The position numbers and the translations under genes are program-made. Positions 16,186 to 24,269 of a DNA stretch of 64,000 nt are shown one piece after another. The notes beneath the pieces were generated by a model that searched no databases, was not told where the DNA came from, and was given only the letters and a program-made list of their open reading frames with translations. Location of the stretch: contig NZ_CP044125.1 of NCBI RefSeq assembly GCF_016864575.1, positions 3,702,001 through 3,766,000 on the forward strand, written 5' to 3'. Source of the DNA: Rhizobium sp. BG4 (GTDB lineage: Bacteria; Pseudomonadota; Alphaproteobacteria; Rhizobiales; Rhizobiaceae). The first letter of the stretch is position 1; every line of letters begins with the position of its first letter.

Positions 16186-18393
16186 ATGGGCATGAAATCA
16201 AGATTGTTTGCCAGCGCTGCTTTTCCGCTGCTGTCGCTGACACTGGCCGTTACGCCGGTGCATGCGTCGGCACTCGGGGGAACGAGCGCGGCATCGTCGC
16301 CCCAGGTGGTCAGCGGTTCGTATGAGGTCGCGCAGGATGCACCGTCGGATGAAGAGATCCTGAAGAAGCGCCACAAGCAGCCGCAGGCCGAAGAGCAACA
16401 GCAGCAGGAAGCGCAGCCGCAGGCCGAGCAGCAGCAGGAACAGCCGCGCCGCAAGCAGCGCGAAGCTCAGCCGCAGGCAGAAGAGGCGGCTCCGCAGGCC
16501 GAGCAGGCTCAGCCTTCCGAAGAACAGCAGCCGCGCCGCAAGAAGCGCGAGGCAGCCCCCGAGCCGGAGCAGGCCGCTCCGCAGGTGGAGCAGGCACAGC
16601 CGGCCGAAAACCAGGAACAGCCGCGCCGCAAGAAGCGCGAAGCCGCCCCTGAGCCGCAGCAGCAGGCAGCCCCGCAGGCCGAACCCGCCGAGCAGCCGGC
16701 CGAAAAGCCGCGCCGCAAGCGCGACCAGCAGCCTGCCCAGCAGGAGGCTGCGCCCGCCCAGAACGAGGCCCAGCCGCAGGGCGAGCAGGCCGCTCCTCAG
16801 GTGGAGCAGGCCAAGCCCCAGACCGAAGAGGCCCAGCCCGAGCAGCAGCGTCCGCGCAAGGGCGACAAAAAGCAGCAGCAGGCAACCGAAGGCGAACAGC
16901 AGCAGGAACCTGCCGCCAAGCCCGGCCGCAAGAACGCCCAGCAGCAGGGTGAGCAGCCCGCCGAAGGCAAGACGCCGGTTCCGTCGGAATCGCCGGCTCC
17001 CGATCAGGCGCCTGTCCCGGCCGAATCTCCGGCGCCCGCAAAGCCGCCGGTTCCGGCAGAGCCTGACCAGGCACAGAAGCCTGCGCCTGAGGGCGAGCAG
17101 CAGCTCAAGCCCGGCCTGCAGCCTGGCGCCAACACTGCCGAGCAGCCTGCAGCCAATGGTCAGCAGCCTGTCGTCGAGCAGGCGATCCCGGCACCTGAGA
17201 AGGTAACGCCGCAGGAGATGGAGCGCCGCAAGCAGATCGCCGCGGATCCGAGCAAGAGCACGGAAACCGTGGTTCTGCCGGTCGAAAACGGTGCAGCCGT
17301 GCTCGACAGCGACAAGGACGCAGACCGCTCCGGTGGCCGCGATGGCCGGCGCCAGCGCGACCGCCAGCGTGCGGCCGAGACACAGCAGGAGATCTTCGTG
17401 CCGAAATCGGATGCCGATGCGCAGCGTGCAGCCGGTGGCGAAGCACGTCCGCCGGTCAAGATCGAGGCTGTCACGGCCGAGGAAGGCCGCCGGCTCGACC
17501 GCCGTCCGCAGTTCCAGCGCCCTGACGGTGCGCAGGTCGAAGGACGTGTCGGCGACGATAACCGCGTGATCCTGCAGATCAACAACAACATCGTGGTTCG
17601 CAGCGACGACGACCGCCGCTTCATCCGCGATGGCGAACGGCCGATCTACGAGCAGCTGCCGCGCGACCGTTACCGCGAAACGATCGACCGCCCGGATGGC
17701 TATCGCATCGTGACGATCCGCAACCGCTATGGCGACATCATCCAGCGGTCGCGCGTCGACAGCCGTGGCCGTGAGTATGTGCTCTATTACTCGCCGGAGC
17801 TCTACGACAATCCGGACCAGGATTACTTCGAGGATCCGGGTGCCGATCTGCCGCCGATGCGCCTGCGCATCCCGGTTCGCGACTACATCATCGACACCAG
17901 CAGCGACCCGGATCGCGACTACTACGACTTCCTGCGCGAACCGCCGGTCGAGCCCGTCGAGCGCGTCTACTCACTGAACGAGGTAAAGTATTCGGCCCGT
18001 ATCCGCGACAAGGTGCGCCGTATCGACCTCGATACGATCACCTTCGCTACCGGCAGTGCCGAAATCCCGATGAGCCAGGCGCGCAGCCTGCGCAAGGTCG
18101 CGGATGCCTTGAACGAGGTGCTGCAGAAGGATCCGAGCGAAACCTTCCTGATCGAGGGCCATACGGATGCCGTCGGTTCCGACCAGAGCAACCTGGTTCT
18201 CTCGGACCAGCGCGCGGAGTCGGTCGCCAACGTGCTCTCCGATGTCTACGGCATCCCGCCTGAAAACATGGCGACGCAGGGCTATGGCGAGCGCTACCTG
18301 AAGGTCAACACGGCTGGTCCGAACCAGGAAAACCGCCGCGTTACCATCCGCCGCGTCACGCCGCTCGTGCGTCCGGTCGCCTCCAACAACTGA
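16186..18393 (+). CDS. OmpA-family outer-membrane/peptidoglycan-binding protein with long Gln/Pro-rich linker
   Basis: 735 residues. Signal peptide about 1-27. Residues about 55-340 are a low-complexity Q/P/E/A-rich linker with imperfect repeats of roughly 29 residues, each opened by a basic P-R-R-K-K/Q-R cluster. A middle region (about 400-600) is rich in charged residues with a DRYRETIDRPDGYRIVTIRNRYGD-like strand segment (split here only by function). The C-terminal OmpA/Pal domain (about 605-725) has the peptidoglycan-binding pattern GHTDAVGS ... N-x-x-L-S-x-x-R-A. It should tether the outer membrane or periplasmic complex to the wall. Start ATG follows ACGAGGAAACCC. A clean terminator follows. 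Confidence 0.9.
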   Translation: MGMKSRLFASAAFPLLSLTLAVTPVHASALGGTSAASSPQVVSGSYEVAQDAPSDEEILKKRHKQPQAEEQQQQEAQPQAEQQQEQPRRKQREAQPQAEEAAPQAEQAQPSEEQQPRRKKREAAPEPEQAAPQVEQAQPAENQEQPRRKKREAAPEPQQQAAPQAEPAEQPAEKPRRKRDQQPAQQEAAPAQNEAQPQGEQAAPQVEQAKPQTEEAQPEQQRPRKGDKKQQQATEGEQQQEPAAKPGRKNAQQQGEQPAEGKTPVPSESPAPDQAPVPAESPAPAKPPVPAEPDQAQKPAPEGEQQLKPGLQPGANTAEQPAANGQQPVVEQAIPAPEKVTPQEMERRKQIAADPSKSTETVVLPVENGAAVLDSDKDADRSGGRDGRRQRDRQRAAETQQEIFVPKSDADAQRAAGGEARPPVKIEAVTAEEGRRLDRRPQFQRPDGAQVEGRVGDDNRVILQINNNIVVRSDDDRRFIRDGERPIYEQLPRDRYRETIDRPDGYRIVTIRNRYGDIIQRSRVDSRGREYVLYYSPELYDNPDQDYFEDPGADLPPMRLRIPVRDYIIDTSSDPDRDYYDFLREPPVEPVERVYSLNEVKYSARIRDKVRRIDLDTITFATGSAEIPMSQARSLRKVADALNEVLQKDPSETFLIEGHTDAVGSDQSNLVLSDQRAESVANVLSDVYGIPPENMATQGYGERYLKVNTAGPNQENRRVTIRRVTPLVRPVASNN
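16360..16900 (+). repeat. Imperfect tandem repeat encoding basic-cluster Gln/Pro/Glu units
   Basis: At least four units of about 85-90 bases encode peptides that each begin with P-R-R-K followed by an A/P/Q/E-rich stretch ending in QAQP or similar. The units are degenerate, so this is an old expansion within the OmpA-like gene. Such tracts are prone to slippage between strains. Confidence 0.7.
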
Positions 18394-18417
18394 GGCAGGC
18401 AAATCTGAGAACAAGAA

Positions 18418-18444
18418 AGCCGCCGGGCGACCGGCGGCTTTTTC
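18418..18444. terminator. Bidirectional terminator between OmpA-like gene and mobB
   Basis: A 9-bp stem AGCCGCCGG/CCGGCGGCT with a GCGA loop followed by TTTTCT on the plus strand; on the minus strand the same stem is followed by TTCTTG. It ends at the mobB stop codon and can serve both convergent genes. Confidence 0.85.
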
Positions 18445-18965
18445 TATGCCGTGATGGCGGGAAGACCGAGCTTCGCCGCGATGAAATCGGCGATCGCCAT
18501 CGTGTCGTCGAGATCGAAGACGGGCAGGGTACTCTCTGTCACCGGATGGTCGGCGGCGATGGCGCAGATATGCGGATCGGTTGGCGCCAGCGGTTCGCGC
18601 TTGGCGGCCTCCAGGCGGCGGGCCTCGATCTTCGGGATCGGCTCGCGCTTGTAGCCCTCGATCAGCACGAGATCGCAAGGGGCGAGGCGAGAGAGGATGT
18701 CCTCGAAGGCGGGTTCGGGTTCGCCGCGCAGCTCGTGCATGATGGCAAAGCGGGTGCCGGAGACGATCGTCACCTCATGGGCGCCGGCCTGCCGGTGGCG
18801 GTAGCTGTCGGCCCCGACCTTGTCGATGTCGAAATCGTGGTGCGCGTGCTTGATCGTCGAGATGCGGTAGCCGCGGCGGGTGAACTCCTCGACGAGGCGC
18901 ACGGCAAGGCCTGTCTTGCCCGAATTCTTCCAGCCGGCAATTCCGAAGACGCGCGGCGTGCTCAT
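18444..18965 (-). CDS. mobB: Molybdopterin-guanine dinucleotide biosynthesis adaptor protein
   Basis: 173 residues with a P-loop GWKNSGKTGLA at about 11-21 and the conserved STIKHAHHDFDID segment of MobB, a GTP-binding partner of MobA that assists conversion of molybdopterin to the guanine dinucleotide cofactor used by DMSO-reductase family enzymes. The D-L-V-L-I-E-G-Y-K motif is intact. Its start overlaps the mobA stop by ATGA (18962-18965), so the two subunits are made together. Confidence 0.93.
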   Translation of the reverse strand: MSTPRVFGIAGWKNSGKTGLAVRLVEEFTRRGYRISTIKHAHHDFDIDKVGADSYRHRQAGAHEVTIVSGTRFAIMHELRGEPEPAFEDILSRLAPCDLVLIEGYKREPIPKIEARRLEAAKREPLAPTDPHICAIAADHPVTESTLPVFDLDDTMAIADFIAAKLGLPAITA

Positions 18966-19594
18966 GGCGAGAGCGCCCGCAGCCAGCGCTCGGCTTCGAC
19001 GAGGTCGTCGGGAGTGTTGATGTTGAAGAACGGGTCGAGAAGCGCGGCGCGCGTCGGGTGCAGCGGAAACTGAACTTCCGCAACGTCATGCCGTAACAGG
19101 AAGTCGCGGACGCGACGCTTTTCGTCAGTGGCAATCCAGGCTTCGAGGTCTGCAGCGAGCGCCACGGGCCAAAGGCCGAAGACCGGGTGGCTGCGGCCCT
19201 CGGAAGCGGCGATCGCGATCTTTTCCGGATGGTCGGCGGCGGCGATGAAGTCGGATACGAGCTCGGCCGGGAAGAAGGGGCTGTCGATCGAGACCGTCAC
19301 GACATGGCTGACGCCGTCGAGCCTGGCGGCATAGGCCATCGCAGCATGGATGCCCGCCATCGGCCCGGCCTTGCCGGGAATGATATCGGGGATGAAGACG
19401 AGGCCGCATTGCGGCTCGCTGCCGGCATTGACGGCGACGGTGGAGACCTGTGGGGAGAGCCGTGCGATCGCATGGTCGAGAAGCGGCCGGCCGCCGAGCA
19501 TTGCCGCAGCCTTGTCCGTCCCCATGCGCGAGGAGCGGCCACCGGCCAGGATGACGCCCGGGATTGCGGTATTTGCGAGTGAAAAATCTGCCAT
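18962..19594 (-). CDS. mobA: Molybdenum cofactor guanylyltransferase
   Basis: 210 residues. The nucleotidyltransferase signature LAGGRSSRMGTDKA at about 16-29 and the metal-binding SIDSPF motif (about 103) identify MobA, which joins GMP from GTP to Mo-molybdopterin. It is the first gene of the mobA-mobB pair and starts eight bases before the end of the neighbouring exporter gene on the same strand. moaA of the same pathway lies 1.4 kb away, also on the minus strand. Confidence 0.93.
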   Translation of the reverse strand: MADFSLANTAIPGVILAGGRSSRMGTDKAAAMLGGRPLLDHAIARLSPQVSTVAVNAGSEPQCGLVFIPDIIPGKAGPMAGIHAAMAYAARLDGVSHVVTVSIDSPFFPAELVSDFIAAADHPEKIAIAASEGRSHPVFGLWPVALAADLEAWIATDEKRRVRDFLLRHDVAEVQFPLHPTRAALLDPFFNINTPDDLVEAERWLRALSP

Positions 19595-19602
19595 TGCTTA
19601 TC

Positions 19603-20511
19603 TCAGACGGGGCTTCTCGGCTCGGATTCCTGGGCCAGGGGAGCGACGCGGCGCTTGGCCTCACGATAGAAGGTATAGAGGCCGGAAGCTATGACGATCG
19701 CCGCACCCGCCAGCGTCCAGGCGTCGGGGACTTCGGCGAAGAAGATGAAGCCGAGCAGGCCCGAGAAGATCAGGCTCGTATAGCGGAAGGGCGCGACGAA
19801 GGAGACTTCGCCGGTGCGCATGGCGGTGATCACGGACTGGTAGCCGATCAGCACGAGGACCGATGCCATCAGCAGGTGAGACAGCGCCGTCAGCGACGGT
19901 GTATGCCATCCACCGAGCGCTGGCATCAGCAGGGCACCGAAGAAGGCGACGGTGATCGCGGTGACCACGGTCACCATCAGCGAGGGGATTTCAGGATCGA
20001 TCGAGCGGGTCGCGAGGTCACGGCCGGCTGTCGTCAGCACGCTGGCGACGCAGAGGAGGGCGGCCGGGGTGAAGCCTTCCGGGCCGGGGCGGATGATGAT
20101 CATCACGCCGATCAGGCCGACAAGGATCGCCGACCAGCGGCGCCAGCCGACCGGCTCACGGAAGAACAGGGCCGCACCGAAGGTGACCACCAGCGGCAGC
20201 GACTGCAGGATCGCCGAGGCATTGGCGATCGGCATCATGCCGAGCGCGGTGATGTAGGTGACGGCAGCCAGCATCTCGCAGAGGACGCGCAGGATGATGA
20301 TCGGCTTCAGGATGATCGTCCAGGAGCGGAGCGCGCCCATCTTACGGGCAATCAGGTAGATCAGGATGCTGGTGAACAGGCCGCGGATGAACATGATCTC
20401 GCCAGCGTTCATATCGCCGATGACGGATTTTGAGAGCGCGTCGCTGGCCGAAAAACCGGCCATGGCCATGCTCATGTAGATTGCGCCCTGGGTATTGCGA
20501 GACCGCGGCAT
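19603..20511 (-). CDS. DMT-superfamily (EamA) transporter
   Basis: 302 residues with ten predicted membrane segments in two EamA repeats, as in the drug/metabolite transporter superfamily; members export amino acids, nucleosides or other small metabolites. The second repeat ends in the usual GAAIVIASGLYTFYRE helix and basic tail. ATG at 20511 (PRSRNTQG) is preferred to an upstream frame at 20613, because the latter adds a non-membrane stretch. It lies eight bases upstream of mobA on the same strand, so it could be co-transcribed with mobAB. Substrate unknown. Confidence 0.85.
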   Translation of the reverse strand: MPRSRNTQGAIYMSMAMAGFSASDALSKSVIGDMNAGEIMFIRGLFTSILIYLIARKMGALRSWTIILKPIIILRVLCEMLAAVTYITALGMMPIANASAILQSLPLVVTFGAALFFREPVGWRRWSAILVGLIGVMIIIRPGPEGFTPAALLCVASVLTTAGRDLATRSIDPEIPSLMVTVVTAITVAFFGALLMPALGGWHTPSLTALSHLLMASVLVLIGYQSVITAMRTGEVSFVAPFRYTSLIFSGLLGFIFFAEVPDAWTLAGAAIVIASGLYTFYREAKRRVAPLAQESEPRSPV

Positions 20512-20700
20512 GCGAAGAGATTCCCGATAGTTCTGAGGCCCTTGTAGAAGGGAACCGGCGGGAATGAAATCGATTGCAAGCCACAGTCTGCATAAATCGA
20601 TTGCGCAGCGCACAAATTAGCGGCAGCCATTTCAAACTGTTCGAGAACGAACAGATGGGCGTTGCCGGACGGATCTTTTGAACAAACGCGATCGCGTGGC

Positions 20701-20743
20701 GTTCACCACAGTAAGTAAGCTGCGCCGTGCGCGGCTGGTGAAC
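20701..20743 (+). promoter_or_regulatory. Leader inverted repeat before the Pro-rich small ORF
   Basis: GTTCACCA (20701-20708) pairs perfectly with TGGTGAAC (20736-20743), with an inner GCCG/CGGC stem. It ends 17 bases before the ATG, just ahead of the GGGAG ribosome site. This could be an operator or mRNA leader hairpin. Confidence 0.4.
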
Positions 20744-20759
20744 CCGAAGGGAGATCCCC

Positions 20760-20951
20760 ATGCCGACAGAAATTCCCAATCCCGCCGAAACGCCCCGCGG
20801 CCCCACACCTGCTCCCGGTGTTCCCGATCGCGTGCAGGAAAAGCCGCCGCTGACGCCGGCTCAGGACCCTGCAGACAACAAGAACCCCAACGACCCGACA
20901 CCGCCCGATCCGGCACTATTGCCGATCGGCGATCCGGCCGGTGCGGCCTGA
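20760..20951 (+). CDS. Small proline-rich hypothetical protein
   Basis: 63 residues, about a third proline, acidic, with no signal peptide or membrane segment and no recognised domain. Support for a real gene: a good AAGGGAG ribosome site eight bases before the ATG, a frame full of GC-rich third positions like its neighbours, and isolation in a gap that would otherwise be empty. Probably intrinsically disordered. Function unknown; it is divergent from the exporter gene and convergent with moaA. Confidence 0.6.
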   Translation: MPTEIPNPAETPRGPTPAPGVPDRVQEKPPLTPAQDPADNKNPNDPTPPDPALLPIGDPAGAA

Positions 20952-20977
20952 ACGGTTGATCTAATTGGAAAGGGAAG

Positions 20978-22024
20978 TCACCCGCCGGTGACGCTCATAT
21001 GGCGAGCGACGGCGGGTTTCTTGTGCGTGCGGTCGATGATGAAATCGTGGCCCTTGGGCTTGCGAGTGATGGCTTCGTCGATCGCGGCATAGAGGAGGCC
21101 GTCGTCTTCGGTGGCGCGCAGCGCGGAGCGCAGGTCTGCGGCGTCATTCTGGCCGAGGCACATGTAGAGCGTGCCGGTGCAGGTGAGGCGGACGCGGTTG
21201 CAGCTCTCGCAGAAATTATGGGTCATCGGGGTGATGAAGCCGAGGCGACCGCCAGTCTCGGCGACCTCGACATAGCGCGCCGGGCCGCCGGTCTTGTAGC
21301 CGATATCCTCAAGCGTGAACTGCTTTTCGAGCGAGGCGCGAAGCTCCGACAGGGGCAGATACTGATCGGTGCGGTCTTCATCGATCTCGCCCATCGGCAT
21401 CGTCTCGATGACGGTCAGGTCCATGCCGCGGCCGTGGGCGAAGCGCAGCATGCCGGGAATCTCGTCCTCGTTGAAGCCTTTCAGCGCCACCGCATTCAGC
21501 TTGATCTTCAGCCCCGCCTTCTGCGCGGCATCGATGCCTTCCATGACCTTTGAAAGCTCACCCCAGCGCGTCACCTTGCGGAACTTGTCGGGGTCGAGCG
21601 TGTCGAGCGAGACGTTGATGCGGCGTACGCCGCAATCATAGAGCTCTTCGGCATGGCGGGCGAGCTGCGAGCCGTTGGTGGTCAGGGTCAGCTCCTCAAG
21701 ACCGGTGCCAACCTGTTTTCCGAGCTCGCGGATCAGGAACATGATGTTCTTGCGCACCAGCGGCTCCCCGCCTGTCAGGCGGATCTTGCGCACGCCCTTG
21801 GCAATGAAGGCGGAACAGAGCCGGTTCAGCTCTTCCAGCGTCAACAGATCCTTCTTCGGCAGAAAGGTCATGTTTTCGGCCATGCAATAGGTGCAGCGGA
21901 AATCGCAGCGATCGGTCACGGAGACGCGCAGATAGGAGACGGCCCGTCCGAACGGGTCGATCATCGGGCTTGCATCCGCCACGAGCGGTGCAGCGCTTCC
22001 TATCGTACCGACATTGCTGTTCAC
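20978..22024 (-). CDS. moaA: GTP 3',8-cyclase (molybdopterin biosynthesis)
   Basis: 348 residues. Radical-SAM cluster cysteines at 40, 44 and 47 (CDFRCTYC), a GGEPL motif, the C-terminal second cluster C-E-S-C-N-R-V-R-L-T-C, and the essential C-terminal Gly-Gly identify MoaA, which converts GTP to 3',8-cyclo-GTP in the first step of molybdenum cofactor synthesis. Start: GTG at 22024 is chosen because GGAGG lies five bases upstream; an ATG at 22042 and a longer frame lack a ribosome site. It is divergent from the DUF971 gene. Confidence 0.95.
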   Translation of the reverse strand: MNSNVGTIGSAAPLVADASPMIDPFGRAVSYLRVSVTDRCDFRCTYCMAENMTFLPKKDLLTLEELNRLCSAFIAKGVRKIRLTGGEPLVRKNIMFLIRELGKQVGTGLEELTLTTNGSQLARHAEELYDCGVRRINVSLDTLDPDKFRKVTRWGELSKVMEGIDAAQKAGLKIKLNAVALKGFNEDEIPGMLRFAHGRGMDLTVIETMPMGEIDEDRTDQYLPLSELRASLEKQFTLEDIGYKTGGPARYVEVAETGGRLGFITPMTHNFCESCNRVRLTCTGTLYMCLGQNDAADLRSALRATEDDGLLYAAIDEAITRKPKGHDFIIDRTHKKPAVARHMSVTGG

Positions 22025-22062
22025 GAATACCTCCGCAGTCATGCTAATGTGGTCATATGTGA

Positions 22063-22088
22063 CTGTGCCGTCAAGGTAAACGGCACAG
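22063..22088. promoter_or_regulatory. 9-bp inverted repeat between moaA and DUF971 gene
   Basis: CTGTGCCGT and ACGGCACAG are perfect inverted arms with an 8-base spacer, 39 bases upstream of the moaA start and 71 bases before the DUF971 start. It does not match the ModE consensus I know; it could be an operator shared by the divergent genes or a leader hairpin. Confidence 0.4.
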
Positions 22089-22158
22089 ATGCACGGCAAA
22101 TTGAGCTTGCCAGAAAATGCGGCTTTGCCTACTCAACAAAGGCGAACGGAGAGCATCA

Positions 22159-22533
22159 ATGAGCGACATTTGGCCCACCGAACTCAGGGTTTCCAAAGAC
22201 CGGCAGCGGCTTGCCGTGACTTTTAACGACGGTCAGAGCTTCGATCTGTCTGCAGAAATGCTGCGCGTGCTCTCGCCTTCGGCCGAAGTGCAGGGGCATG
22301 GGCCGGGGCAGAAGGTCACCGTGCCGGGCAAGCGCAACGTCGCGATCATCTCGATGACGCCGACCGGAAACTATGCCGTGCGCATCGGCTTCGACGACAT
22401 GCATGATACCGGCATCTTCACCTGGACCTATCTGCGGGAACTCGGCGAGCGGGGCGTTGAGCTGTTTGCCGGTTACGAAAAGGAACTGGCCGAGAAGGGC
22501 ATGAGCAGGGACGTCTCGGCGCAGCCGCGCTGA
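22159..22533 (+). CDS. DUF971 (GBBH-like N-terminal domain) protein
   Basis: 124 residues of the DUF971 family, a small beta-rich fold also found at the N-terminus of gamma-butyrobetaine hydroxylase. The W-P-T-E-L-R-V-S start, the S-P-S-A-E-V-Q-G-H-G segment and the G-I-F-T-W-T-Y-L-R-E-L core are typical. Stand-alone members often sit near iron-sulfur or cofactor genes; biochemical role unproven. ATG at 22159 follows CGGAGAG. Divergent from moaA, separated from ltrA by 26 bases and probably co-transcribed with it. Confidence 0.87.
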   Translation: MSDIWPTELRVSKDRQRLAVTFNDGQSFDLSAEMLRVLSPSAEVQGHGPGQKVTVPGKRNVAIISMTPTGNYAVRIGFDDMHDTGIFTWTYLRELGERGVELFAGYEKELAEKGMSRDVSAQPR

Positions 22534-22559
22534 TTGAGCAACAGCCATAGGGGGCATTG

Positions 22560-23750
22560 ATGGCAGGGACGACAGTGAGAAACTGGCTGCGGGCAAAAGG
22601 CAGCCCGGGCAGCAGCAAGGTGACCTTCCTCGAGCTGTTCTTCGACCTTGTCTTCGTCTTCTCGATCTCGCAGCTTTCCCATGCGCTCGCCGCTCACTAT
22701 TCGCTGCTCGGCGCGGCGGAAGCGGCGCTGATGACCTTTGCCGTCTGGTGGATGTGGATATTTACCGCCTGGGTGACCAACTGGCTCGATCCTGAAAAGA
22801 TGCCGGTTCGCGCCATGCTGATCGTACTGATGCTGCTCGGCCTGGTCCTGTCGTCCTCGATCCCTGAAGCCTTCGGCGACAAGGGGCTGCTGTTTGCCGG
22901 CGCTTACGTTCTGATGCAGGTAGGCCGGTCGGTCTTCACCGCCTATGCCGTCCGCCATTCGAGCCATTCGAACTATCTCAACTTCACCCGCATCAGTATC
23001 TGGCTCGCCGTAGCCGGTGTGTTCTGGATCGCCGGTGGTCTGCTGGAGCATGAGGCGCGGCTGATTGCCTGGGTGATTGCGCTGGCGATCGAATATGCCG
23101 GTCCGGCCTCGGGCTTCTTCGTGCCGGGGCTCGGTAAGTCGTCGACCGCCGACTGGGACGTCTCGGGCGCCCATATGGCAGAGCGTTGTGCGCTGTTCAT
23201 CATCATCTGCCTCGGGGAGGCAGTGCTGGTGTCCGGCCGGACCTTCTCGGAAATGCCGTTCTCGCCGATGACCGGGCTGGTGCTCGTCACCAGCTTCGCG
23301 TCGACGGTGGCGATGTGGTGGCTCTATTTCCGCTTCGGCCACGAGCGGGCCGCTCACCGCATCGAGCACGAGGCGAAGCCGGGCAGTATGGCGCGGCAGG
23401 CCTTCACCTACGCGCATATCCCGATCCTGGCCGGTATCATCGTCGATGCCGTTGCCGTCGAGTTCATCTTCTCGCATCCGCATGAGGTCGGCGATCTCGG
23501 CATTGCCGCTGTCATCCTCGGCGGATCCGGCCTGTTTCTGGCGGGCAATCTCTGGTTCAAGGGCGCCACCAGCGGCAAGGCGCCGCTCTCGCATCTCGCA
23601 GGCATCGTGCTTCTGATCCTGCTGACCTTCCTGGTGCCGGCTGTGGAGATCTATGTCTTGGGTATTCTGGCGGCGCTGGTTCTCGTCATCGTCGTAGCCT
23701 GGGAGTACCGGTCGCTCGGTTCTGCGGCACCGGCCCCCACACTGCATTAG
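22560..23750 (+). CDS. Low temperature requirement protein A (LtrA) family membrane protein
   Basis: 396 residues with about ten to twelve membrane segments. The family signatures LELFFDLVFVF near the N-terminus and HMAERCALFIIICLGE in the middle are clear. The name comes from a Listeria gene needed for growth in the cold, but no transport activity is established. ATG at 22560 follows AGGGGG; a TTG directly before it is also open. It follows the DUF971 gene on the same strand and converges with the MarR gene, six bases apart, without a visible terminator. Confidence 0.88.
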   Translation: MAGTTVRNWLRAKGSPGSSKVTFLELFFDLVFVFSISQLSHALAAHYSLLGAAEAALMTFAVWWMWIFTAWVTNWLDPEKMPVRAMLIVLMLLGLVLSSSIPEAFGDKGLLFAGAYVLMQVGRSVFTAYAVRHSSHSNYLNFTRISIWLAVAGVFWIAGGLLEHEARLIAWVIALAIEYAGPASGFFVPGLGKSSTADWDVSGAHMAERCALFIIICLGEAVLVSGRTFSEMPFSPMTGLVLVTSFASTVAMWWLYFRFGHERAAHRIEHEAKPGSMARQAFTYAHIPILAGIIVDAVAVEFIFSHPHEVGDLGIAAVILGGSGLFLAGNLWFKGATSGKAPLSHLAGIVLLILLTFLVPAVEIYVLGILAALVLVIVVAWEYRSLGSAAPAPTLH

Positions 23751-23756
23751 CGCCGG

Positions 23757-24224
23757 TCAGTCCTCGTCCTTCAGGTCATTCTGCAGGAGCGCGATGATGC
23801 GCTCCATCGAATCGGCCATCGCCATGCATTGCTCCAGCGGCTCGTCCGTCAGCATGCGGTCGATGAGGCCGGTCTGGATCACCATGGCCTTTTCGGTCAG
23901 CACGCGGCCCTCGGCGGTCAGATAGAGCCGCAGTACGCGCTTGTCGCGGTCGTCGCCCCGGCGCTCGATCAGGCCGCGCTTTTCCATCTGCGGCAGCAGC
24001 ATGCTCATGTTGGAGCGGCCGACCAGCAGCTTACGCGCCAGATCCTGCTGCGTCAGGCCTTCGAAGCGGTAGAGATTGATCAGAATATCGAGATGCGGCG
24101 TCTTGATATCGAGCTCTGCAAGCGAGCGACCGAGCGATTGCTGCATCAGCTGACAGGCGCGGGCGACGGCGATCCAGCTGCGAAAACGCGGATGATCCCA
24201 GGGTAGGGATTGATTTTTGTTCAT
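23757..24224 (-). CDS. MarR-family transcriptional regulator
   Basis: 155 residues with the winged helix-turn-helix of MarR (about 45-110; LTQQDLARKLLVGRSNMSMLLPQMEKRGLI and basic wing R-R-G-D-D-R-D-K-R) and dimerising terminal helices. The gene is divergent from the alpha/beta hydrolase, and the shared 45-base gap contains a perfect TGTTCA/TGAACA palindrome, so it likely represses both itself and the hydrolase until a phenolic or other small effector binds. Confidence 0.88.
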   Translation of the reverse strand: MNKNQSLPWDHPRFRSWIAVARACQLMQQSLGRSLAELDIKTPHLDILINLYRFEGLTQQDLARKLLVGRSNMSMLLPQMEKRGLIERRGDDRDKRVLRLYLTAEGRVLTEKAMVIQTGLIDRMLTDEPLEQCMAMADSMERIIALLQNDLKDED

Positions 24225-24237
24225 CGTTGTACTTTAT

Positions 24238-24253
24238 TGTTCAGTGTTGAACA
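24238..24253. promoter_or_regulatory. Probable MarR operator
   Basis: TGTTCA-GTGT-TGAACA is a perfect palindrome with 6-base arms, placed between the divergent marR (start 24224) and hydrolase (start 24270) genes, where both promoters must overlap. Size and position are as expected for a MarR dimer site. A partial copy (TGTTCATCGTTG) lies at the marR start codon. Confidence 0.65.
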
Positions 24254-24269
24254 TTATCGGATTCCCACT

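Noticed and set aside
16360..17170. Gln/Pro-rich stretch as a CRISPR-like or non-coding repeat array
   Set aside because: Units are imperfect, without constant spacers, and remain in one continuous frame between signal peptide and OmpA domain, so it is a coding repeat.
18444..20511. Exporter-mobA-mobB as a dedicated molybdate transport operon
   Set aside because: The exporter is a DMT-family protein, not a ModABC component; adjacency alone does not support molybdate transport.
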